Positions 51,524 through 61,168 of a stretch of DNA of 64,000 bases are shown piece after piece. The DNA is from Linnemannia hyalina (taxonomy: Eukaryota > Mortierellomycota > Mortierellomycetes > Mortierellales > Mortierellaceae). Below the pieces are notes generated by a model. It was not told the DNA's origin. It saw only the letters and a program-made list of their open reading frames with translations, and did not search any database. Numbering within the stretch: position 1 is the stretch's first letter; each line of letters starts with the position of its first letter. The position numbers and the translations under genes were made by a program. The DNA is taken from positions 1,736,001-1,800,000 of the forward strand of contig JAHRHY010000010.1 of NCBI GenBank assembly GCA_019671135.1, in the 5' to 3' direction.

Positions 51524-52962
51524 AATGTGATTCTCTTCTAAGGGGGTTGTTCTCGGTCTGATGGACTCAGACTGCACTTCAGATAGCACAGTGACTTGTC
51601 ACGGCTGCAGCAATCGAAACAACAGACAGGCTTGGTAAGCTCTCCTAGGGTTCATCATCATACAAAGCTCCTATGGTCTACAAGAGAGCAGAGGATAAGT
51701 GTGCGGACTAAGCGCAGTGCCCCTGATTTAAAAGATGGTGTCTGCCAGGCCGCCTGTGATGGAGTCGAGCTTGCTGGTTTAGAAAGACAAGACATGACTT
51801 GCTGCTTCACAGAGATCCCGGGTCGCTGGATGGACGGGTGTTGTTTTAAAAGATGTGCCATACGAGCGGTTCTCTGGAATCCAGACTGTGCAAGCGTTCC
51901 TGGGCTGCCCTTAAGATCTGGAACGACCCCCTCTTCTCCCCTATCTAGCTGACTCGCAGGCCCAAGGGCCCGTTCACCAAGTGTACACATTGATGTAAGA
52001 GTTCGAAGTGCGGTAAAATACAAAACGACACCCACAACATGTGTTGTTCCTTGACGATCACGACGCGTTAAAATGAAAAAAAAGATGATTCTGTTAAAGA
52101 TGCTGCTTGCTCATGTTTTTTTCTCGCTTATGTCAATATCGTTTCTCTCTCGCTGTGTATCAGCGACATGAGGGAGAGGAAACAGTGTTATTAAAAGTAA
52201 GAAGGCTGCTCATGGTAGACGGGGACACTCCAAAAGATAATGGCGCCCTTCTCATTCATCCTTACGAAAATTGATGGTCAAATAGAGGTGTCGATCCCCA
52301 TCTAGACACCATTTATCTCTGCACCAGTCTTGAGTTTGATCTCAGGCACCATCACTGATGAACGTTGCCTGTCTCTGTGATAAAAAAAAATTCAAATGGT
52401 CGCCTCACGGGCAAATAAACCATTCTTTCACTCCTCGCACAACTCCCACTCTGGAGGAGGAAAATTCAATTGCATCAAAACAAAAAAAGGTGGCAAGAGT
52501 GCCCCGCGACTTCGCCGCGACAGTTGTCTTATTTTTGACTCCTTTTAGATGCTTGAAATGCTATCACGCATACTCAGCAAAAACTTATGAACGCACTCGT
52601 GGTTCTCCACATCAATCCCCTTCCCATTTCAATAAAAAAAAAATAGTCGAAGGTGGCCTCTTCTATGACATATCGCAATGCAACCCGGAAAGCTACCTCC
52701 TTCTGAACGGAAACGAGCATCCATTCCCAGTCATCCAACCATGAAATCGCAGGTTGACCAATAGATTTCTTTGAAATAGAGAGTTGAGAAGCAGTGAATT
52801 AATATGCTGGAACCAACACCAAAGGAAACGAATAGAGAGAAACAGAAAAAAAATAGAACATGGACAATTCATTACCCTTTTTTATATTTAACAGTAGGTT
52901 TATATCATTTTTTGCAAAAAAAGGAGGAGAGAAAGATAGCACCACCAGGGCCTCCCCCTTGC
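51524..52962. other. Intergenic region, no firm gene
   Basis: 1.4 kb between the unknown gene and the P450 stop. A 128-codon plus-strand frame (52358-52744) and a 126-codon minus-strand frame (52035-51658) are open but lack domain or exon features. The stretch just before 52963 is A-rich. Nothing recognisable. Confidence 0.4.
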
Positions 52963-55563
52963 CTACTCGCGGTAGTGGTCAAAGATGATCTGCATACCAT
53001 TCCTCGAATACATCGTAATATCCGACTCGGGCTTGGGCTCAAACCCATCAACAACCTTCCAAGTATACTTCTGCATCAACCTCACCATCGTATTCATCAC
53101 CTGGTTGTACGCAAAGTTCTGGCCCAAACAGATACGTGGCCCAGCATGGAACGGGAAGAACATGAACGGGCGCACCATCTTCACCCTTTCCGTTCCCCAG
53201 CGGTCTGGGTCAAACTCCTCCGCATCTTCACCCCAGTACTCCTTCATCCGGTGGGTCACGTAGGAGGAATGGACGACGAGGGAGCCCTTGGGGATAAAGT
53301 ATCCGTTGGGGAGGACGTCGTCTTCGAGACAGGTCTTAATGTTGAAAGGGACTGCCGGGTAGAGACGGAGGGTCTCGTTGATGACTTGTTTGAGGAACTT
53401 GAGCTTCTTGATATCCTCGTGGTCGGGCTTGCGGTCGTTGCCGACGACGGAGAAAATCTCTTGGCGGACGCGGTCCATGATCTCTGGATGTGTGCCCAGG
53501 TTGTAGCACATGAAGGTTAACAAGTTTGTCGACGTGTCTCTTCCTGCCTATTTTGTTTTTAGTGCACAAGAACGATTCCATGGTTAGGAGGATGAATGAA
53601 AGAGTTTTAGATGCATGATCAACCACGGGTGCAAAACAACATCATTTTGGCAAACAGCAGGGGAGTAACTTACGAGTAAAAAGTTCATCAACATGTCACG
53701 GAGGTAAACACGATCGAACGGCTTTCCATTCTCATCCACAGAGTTCAAGAAATGCGCCAAAAGATTATCATGACTATGCTCATTCTCCTCACCTTCCACC
53801 GCCTCCGAATGCCTCTTCGTCTCCCTCGCAATCGCAGAATCAACAATCGGCAACAACACCGCATCCATATCCTTCACCTTCTGGGGGAACTCAAAACTGG
53901 GCACAAGCGCCTGGTAGTCACACAATCGGACCTTCCACCCACAGACCTTTTGTGTGTAATTGAACGCGTGCACAAACTTGTTTTGTGGTACACCCAGGGC
54001 GTTGACACAGTCTCCAAAGAGGAAACCCGTAGCGGTATCGATAGTGTAGCGGGACCAGAGGTCTTGGGCGTCGATTGCAGCGCCGTGGGCGATCGTCGCG
54101 TCGAGGATGCCAAAGACTTGGTTGATCTGGGTCTCGATGTGGGCGGCGCCCTTGTACTCTGTCACCTGGAAGTGAGGACGGGCCAAGGCACGTTGGTTCT
54201 TCCAGGCTGCCCCGTCAGCATTGAAGATGCCTGTGCCCATAAACGGGAAGAACGCTTTGTGGAAAGCGGGACCTATTTAGAGGTAAGAAAAGACAAGATT
54301 GTAGGTTTGCTTAGTTGCTAGTCTTTTGTCAACAATGGTTACATAAAAATGCGGCGTCAGAGCGCAAACAGCATGGTCTTCAAAACAGGCTACTTTCGAC
54401 TCCTTATGAAATCATGCGGGAAAACAAGGTAAACAAATAAACAAGTGTCCATGTCGTTGTCCATCAACAACATCGACCCCTCTTTGTCATCTTTTTTCAT
54501 CCCTTCTCTTATGCACGATGAACGCGAAGTCGACTCAATTAGAGGATGCATGTCAAGAAGAGGGTCATAATGAAAAAGCGGTGCTCAACACAGAAAATTG
54601 TTTGCTAGCAATTTAATTGCTCCCATGTGGCTGAGCCAAAGGTGTGGCGAGTTAAATATGCCCAGAATTGCTCCGTTTCCTTCACGTCCGACCCTTTCTC
54701 AACAATCAACAACCCTTTTCTCTCACCATGTAAAGGACAACCCTGTCCGTTGTGTATGTGCACTTGTTAGTAACGAAAGAAAAGAAAAATAGAGGAGAGT
54801 CCATTATAACATGTGCCAGACGAAATTAATAACAACTTTGTTTCTGCCAACAAAGTTGTTTGTCCTTCGGCTTGCGTCAAACGGGTTCGTGACAAAAATC
54901 TCGGTTGGCAAAAAAAAAAAAAAAATAGGGTGAAGAGGAAGGGGGTAAAAGTACGAAAAGGAGTGGAGTAAGAGAGAGAGAGAGAATGAAAAAGAATCAC
55001 CCTATCGGTTTCTCTCATGTACCTCTTGAGCACAAGCGAATGATGGAAAAAAAAAATGCACCCGCTGTTTGTGTGCTGCATTCGAACAACAGCAGCACAT
55101 CAATTATCTCTTCAACCAACAGAACAAACGTTCAAAATGAAGAAGGGTTACCTTTGGGATAGTTCTCAAAGTTCTTGACAAGCATATGCTGGACCGACGA
55201 AGGCTCAAACGCCAGAATCAAACAATGGCCCACAACTTCGGTCGTCAACGTCAGTCCTTGCTTCGACAGCGCCTGAACCCATTTCAGTTCATTGCCCTCT
55301 GCTCGGGCCTTGATATATTGGTAGGCGACATCGAGCATCATGAAGCGAGACTTGAGATGAGGGATGGATTTTCCACGTGGAGGCGCCTTCTTTCCAGAGC
55401 GGAGACGACCGATCCAAAAGTAGAGGATGGCTGTGAGTGCTAGCATGGCGAGACCTGGGTTGGCTCTGCTGCGCTTCATGAGGGAGCGTTGGCGGTTGCG
55501 GAGGAGAGTAAAGACGTTGCTGAGCATCGTCGGGGTGACGGTAGTAGCTACTTGGGTCGACAT
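52963..55563 (-). CDS. Cytochrome P450 monooxygenase (CYP52/CYP63-like)
   Basis: Haem-thiolate monooxygenase anchored in the ER. Minus-strand exons: 55563-55152, 54272-53674, 53547-52963, about 531 residues, in phase. An N-terminal membrane helix (LAMLALTAILYFWIG, about 38-52) is followed by a basic-proline hinge (KKAPPRGK). The I-helix motif AGRDTS (canonical AGxDT) is created at the last splice junction. ExxR is ETLR in the K-helix. The PERF-like motif is FDPDRW. The haem-binding loop is FPFHAGPRICLGQ with the Cys ligand. The QRALARPHF stretch (C-helix) and overall pattern resemble fatty-acid or alkane omega-hydroxylases (CYP52, CYP63). Family naming below P450 level is inference. Intron 1 is 879 bases, long for this window. 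Confidence 0.92.
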
Positions 55564-58014
55564 TGTTGTCGTGTCGAAGAGGTGAGTGGAGGTGTGGAGG
55601 GCGTATAAAAAGAGTGTTTTGGTGAGCTGGGGGAGTGAACGAGGGCGTTGTCACTGATTGTGAGTGTAGAAGAGAACTGGTCTGTTGAGGAAGTGAGAGT
55701 GTTGAACTAGAGAAGAGGTAGAGTGGAATGGAGTGAAGGAGGAATAAGCAACGGTGTTCAATGGTCAGTTGAATGGCCAATGGGGTTAAGAAAACAAAAG
55801 AGAAAAGAGGAAAGGAAAAGGGAGGAGGGTTGAAACGATCCTCTCCTTTTGTAGTAGAACCATCGATTCTCTCTGCTCAACGTTGGGGGAAGAGCCCTTT
55901 CTTCTTCCGTATCACCGACAGACAAGAGGGCATGCTCATCCTTGGGGAGAAATGCTCGGAGCTGCACTCAATTCCTTGCCTCATCTCCATCATTGCCGCA
56001 AGAGCCATCAACCATTCGACTTTTCCTTCAAAATGACTCTTACTATCGCTTCGATCACCAGTGCCCTCTTTTCTCTCTTCTTCTCCACAAACCATGTACA
56101 CACCCCAGTCTACAACCTCCATTCTCCATCCCAACGCTCAGTTATTTGGTTTCCTTCTCCACAGACACACTTACTTCTGAGTTGGAACCGAGTTTACCAC
56201 GTTTTGTCAAGAATGAAATCAGGGGTGTGCGCCCATTGCTCACCCATGCAAGAAGTAATAGTCGTCTTAAGGTAGAATCTCAATCACAGCAGGCATCGTA
56301 GCGCGCGTACACAAAGCACAAAGCACAAAGCAAAAAAAAAAAAAAAAAAAAAAAAAAGAAGCACAAAACAAGAAAAGAGCAGCGCAATTGCCCTTCTCCA
56401 TCCCCTGTCTTTGTGTTTATTGCTCTTTTTCTCTCTTGCTTGCTCCACAATTAAAGTCCTTCCAATCGCTGGAGAAAGGAAGCGGGATTAAGAATTCGTA
56501 CCACCCTGTAATGTCGAATGATGACGGGTAATTGGAGTATCTGGGGGGGGGGTTGTTCAGTCAAGAAAAGAAGGACAAGAAATGGATACCTTGCTTTGCC
56601 AGGTAGTTCTATATCAAGAAACACACATAGACATATAACAACAGCGAGCGCCCATCCATCCCCAATGACCTGTTTTTCCTCTCTGGTTGTTTAGTAATGT
56701 TTACCCAATCAAACAAGCCTTTGTCTGCAGCCATTCTTCCTCGGTGAACTCGTTGAATGCCCCAAGGATGACGGGACCGTTTTCTCCCCTCCATTCTTCC
56801 CTTCCCCCCCAAAAAAAGTCTCTAACCTCCTACCTCCTAGGCTACCGGTGTGGTGGGGTCGTAGTAGTAAGTGATGGGGGTTCACGAGGTAGAGATGGCC
56901 AAAAAGAAGACTCCTCGACTACATCTCTTCTTTCCTTCTTTCTCTCCCTGATTCTATTCCCTTCCTTTTATCACAGCGTGTGTTCATCATCTGTTTGTTT
57001 GTTTGTTTGTTTGTTATGAGACGCTTCTCTGCCTTTGTGCTTTCTCCCTAGAAAACACAAACAAACGAATTCGTTCAGCATCAATTCATCTACATGGGCG
57101 TAGGGAGTACAAGTTTCCCTCTAAAGTGACTCTTTCCTCCCGTCATTTTGGGCCAAGCATAAAACAACAATAAACACAATGGAAGGGAAGGGAGGGGAGG
57201 GGAGGCATGACTGAACTTGTTTTTGCTAGGCAAAATGGTCATTCTCTCTCATTCTCATTAGGCTGGAGTAGTGTGTACAAGTACACACTTTACGACAAAA
57301 CACAGCGCCTGATCGATTCATTGTGATGGTGAAGCATTTTTCGTCTATTGCAAACTTGCACGCGTTGGCGATGAGGGCATAGTGAAAATCAAAAGAAGAG
57401 CCAGACGCGTTTTGACCTATGACGACGTGAAGAAAATGATCTTAATTTTTTTTTTTCAACCCTCCTCAAAAGCCACTTTCTCACATGCGTTACCTCCCCC
57501 ACCTTTCTCTTGCACTCAACACTCTTTACTTTTTCAATTCTAAACCCCATCAAGCAAGCAATCATACTGCTGCCTGTCAATGAAAGACCCTTTGTCCAAC
57601 AAGAACGTGGAGAGTAGCTTTTTTGACATGTGTAAAAGATCTGCAGCTCGGCTGGCATACAGCGGATTTCAAGAACAGGTTTTTTTTTTTTTTTTGCACT
57701 CTTGCCCCACTCAAACTGTCCTTTTCCTTTCACCCTCCCCCCTCACCAAAAGCCCAGCAGATCATCAGACGGCCCTTTTTTGTATTTTTGTGCCACCATC
57801 ACTTGCGACGATCATGAAACGTAATTTTCTTTTTCACGCGACACATCAACCATAGACAATCGCACACGCAGTCACGTCTCCATCTCTCGCAAGAATTTAC
57901 TGCCAAAAATATAACAAAATAGAGATATGTACAAAAAAAAAATGCTACTATATACACAGCCAAACCCCTCTACTTCCTCACCCTCACCCTCCTTCCACCA
58001 TCCTCCAAACACCT
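55564..58014. other. Intergenic region upstream of the P450
   Basis: 2.4 kb with no gene seen. It carries an A run of about 25 bases near 56333-56357 preceded by three ACAAAGC copies, a (TTTG)n tract near 56994-57013 and T runs near 57450 and 57680. The first 250 bases next to 55563 should be the P450 promoter. Confidence 0.4.
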
Positions 58015-59716
58015 TCAATGAAAAGCAGTATTAGCCATACTCTCAACATGAACTGCCATCTCGCGCATCTTGTAAGTATTTAACTCATCCCGGATCTCAG
58101 ACTTCATATCCGGCGTCAAGATCTTGAACGTCGCATGCTTATCGCTCTGTCTGTTATAATCCGACTTCCTGTGTGCTGGGATGATTTCCACTGTCTCCAG
58201 GAAGTAGATCGAGCGTTTCCTTCCGGCACTGGCCGCCGCAGAAGCAATCGGAGCGAGGGTATGGGCAGTAGAGGAGGTTTGGTTGTTGGTGTTGTTGGTG
58301 TTGTTGGCGCTGGTGCTATAGTACTGCTTCGCGAGATCCTGGGCCCGGGAGCTAATACCCATCATCTGCTGGGTGAGCAGCTCATCCTGGGAGATGTAAT
58401 CCCCGACAGCCCCTTGCCCACGCTCGCCGCCGCGGTCTTTGTAGTACGAGTTGGATTGTACTCCTGGTGTGAAATCAGGCGGTAACGCTGCCCCTTGCGA
58501 TGACGACACCGCTACTTGCTGAACCTTGTTGTGGTTGTTGTTATTGTTTTTGTTATTGTTGTTGCTGGAGACACTGTCAGAGTTGTTGCTAGGCATGGGT
58601 GATCCTGCACCACCTATCAAGATGTGGCTCTTGTCAGCGTTGTCGTTGACGAGGTGATGTTGTGGGTGGGTGGGTTTGGGTGAATGGGTGAGGAGGCGGG
58701 CGCGGTGGTCAGTGGGCGTGAAAAGGTCGATGTCTGTAACGTCCATATCTGAGGTCGCCATCGGGTGGACATTCTCTGAACTCAGCGTCTGATCAGGCAG
58801 CTGATCGCTGGTGGCGTTTGCGTTAGCGGTAGAGGTAGCACTGGCGTCATCAGCAGCAGCATCTCCAGTAGACGCCGCAGCACCAGCAGTAGCAGAATCG
58901 ACACCGGCGGCGTCGGCAGTAGCGACGTTAATCTCAGAGGGCCGCTTTTTGAGGATACTCTTGGGTGGGGGTCGACTGGTATGCGGATCGTGCGGCGGGG
59001 CCTTGGGAAGAGCCACCCAGACCTTCGAAACTCCACCATCCTCATCCAGATCCTCATCTTCCTCCATAATCGTATCCCCTGCTCCTTGTACTACACCAGC
59101 ACTACCTATCGAAGCAGCAACAGCAGCCATGACATTGCAGGCATCACCAGGACCGACCAACGAGCTCCGACGCAAGGACGACAAGATCGCCTTGGGAAGA
59201 TCTGCAAGACTCGACCGACGACTGTTAACGTTACTGCCTGGGGGGGAGCTGTTCTTCGAGTCCGTTCCTCCTCCTCCTGTTCCATTGCTGCTGCTCTGGG
59301 AATTAATGCTGCCAGCGCCCATTGTCGATGCCGTCATCGTATTGTTGTTGTTGTTGTTGTTACTGGTATTGCTGGTATGATTAAAGTTCCCACCGTTATT
59401 CTGTGCACGGCGTCCAAAACTCGACTCTGGTCCACCCAAACTATCCCCCTTCCCATCCGCACCACTTACAATATTCGCATTCGTACTTTTATATGACGAC
59501 GAGAAAGAACTCGAAGGCGCTCCGCCAGGGGCATGAAATGGCTCTGTGATAGACTTGCGCTTCTCGAAGAACCGCCCCGTAATCGACCACCGTCTCGATC
59601 TCGGTTTCTCAAGTGAGTGCTGTGGAGGTGCAAGGTGACCTGATGCGGACGTCAATGACGAAGAGGTGGTAGCCTGGGATGGGTTTATGTAAGGCTGTTG
59701 CAGTTTTAGAGGATGG

Positions 59717-59750
<34 letters not shown>

Positions 59751-59983
59751 GCATTTGTTGCTGTTGCTGAGAAGGCGCGGAGCCCCCGGAAAAACCACCG
59801 CCACTATTCTGTTGTTGGGAAGACGAATCGCCAGATTCGACAGACTGGAAGGACTGGTTGGATTGGGTCGACTGATTCGAGATCTGCGGCTGAAGTGGGT
59901 GCATCAACATTCGAGGGTCGTGCTGTCCCTCACCCTGGGGCTGACACTGGGGTTGTAATTGGGAGTGCTGCTGCTGCTGCTGC

Positions 59984-60029
<46 letters not shown>

Positions 60030-60198
60030 GGGAAGGAAGAGGCTGAATATCCTGCATGGGCTCACCAAAATCCATAGGTCCACCGCGTCGGTCGCTGACC
60101 GGTGCAAACGGTGGTCCATTTGTCGTCGCCATCTGCATCGAATGCTGCTCCGACTGAGGTTGTTGAGTAGAGACGTTCGCCTCTTGGATGTCACTCAT
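58015..60198 (-). CDS. Polyglutamine-rich protein, possibly a Bni4-like phosphatase-1 scaffold
   Basis: Intronless, 727 residues, mostly disordered. Gln runs lie near residues 57-77 and 145-160. Basic-Ser sites that fit PKA/AGC kinases (RRWS, RRSSL, RRSSLV) cluster around 180-350. PPPKSILKKR near 415 is a clear SILK-type docking motif for protein phosphatase 1. The last 70 residues are the only conserved-looking block: KRSIYFLETVEIIP, then SDYNR, LTPDMKSEIRDELNTYKM and EMAVHVES. From memory this block resembles the C-terminus of fungal Bni4, the scaffold that brings phosphatase 1 and chitin synthase to the bud neck; there the block opens with an RVxF-like motif. Unverified, so no symbol is given. 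Confidence 0.6.
59968..60030. repeat. CAG/CAA repeat coding for about 21 glutamines
   Basis: On the plus strand this reads (CTG)n followed by (TTG)n. It encodes the longest polyQ tract of the Bni4-like protein; a second run lies at about 59718-59768. Such tracts are often length-polymorphic. Confidence 0.9.
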
Positions 60199-60364
60199 TC
60201 GCGCTGATAAGATGTTGGGATGATGCGTGTTGTTTGTTGAAGAGGACTGTCGTATCGGTGTGGGTTTTGTTTTCTCGCGCGCAGGGGTTGGGTTGTATTG
60301 CTGTGCTTATGAGATCGGGAAGACGGCGGATCTTGTTCAAGTGTGTGGCACAGAGAAGGAAGGA

Positions 60365-60408
<44 letters not shown>

Positions 60409-61168
60409 AATAGGGGTTGGGCAAGGATTGGATCGTTGGTTTGTTTTGTGTTACGATATGACCAGATTGATCGTGTGGTGATATCGGGTGTTGCAGAAGA
60501 GGAGGAGGAGAAGGTGGAGGAAGAGAAGGTGGAGGAGGAGGAGGAAGAGGAGGGAGTAAGAAAGTCAATACGCGATGAAAAAAGGGAGACGGGGAAGGTA
60601 AGGGCCAAGGGAAGGACAAAGAAAGAAGGAAAGAGAAAGAATAATGACAAAAGAGATGCGCTCACTCATTCTACCATTCTACGCTAGTCCATCTATCTTT
60701 GTTGATAGAGAGTCCTCCTCCTTCCAGCTTATCCAAACACACACGCACATGATGTGGTCACACTCAAATTTTTATTCGCTCGTCTCCCGTTGGACCTGTC
60801 TCGCGCTCAATGTGTCGCAATGTTTCACTTCCAACACTTTTTATGCTCCCTTTTTTCATCTTTGACCTTAACCATCCCTCAGCCACGGTGCGTCTCCACT
60901 TGTCACCTTGCATACTAGAATGCTTTCTTGGGTCTACGACTTTATTTGGTGGGTAGTGTTTGTTTGTTATTCAACGAAAAGTGGGGAGAAACTATAGTAA
61001 TGGTACAAGAGGTCAGAAAAGAAAGAAAAGACAGATGTGAAAAAGGGGAAGGAACGTGAACGTGAGTAGGGGAAATGAATAAGAAATGCGAAAAAATGAA
61101 AGTACTATGGGAAGAGGGAAAAAAAGAAAACGCAAGTAAAAAAGAAAAAAATCCACCTTAACGGGGAC
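60199..61168. other. Intergenic region upstream of the polyQ protein
   Basis: 970 bases. Purine-rich on the plus strand, so a C/T-rich 5' UTR or promoter in the gene orientation, with a (GA)n tract and a GGAGGAAGA-type purine block near 60495-60560. The last 250 bases hold the nucleoporin 3' UTR. No gene is seen. Confidence 0.4.
60368..60398. repeat. (GA)n dinucleotide microsatellite
   Basis: About 31 bases of GA repeat, 170 bases upstream of the polyQ gene start. Confidence 0.85.

Noticed and set aside
52358..52744. 128-codon open frame between the unknown gene and the P450
   Set aside because: No domain, no plausible exon partners and irregular composition; probably chance.
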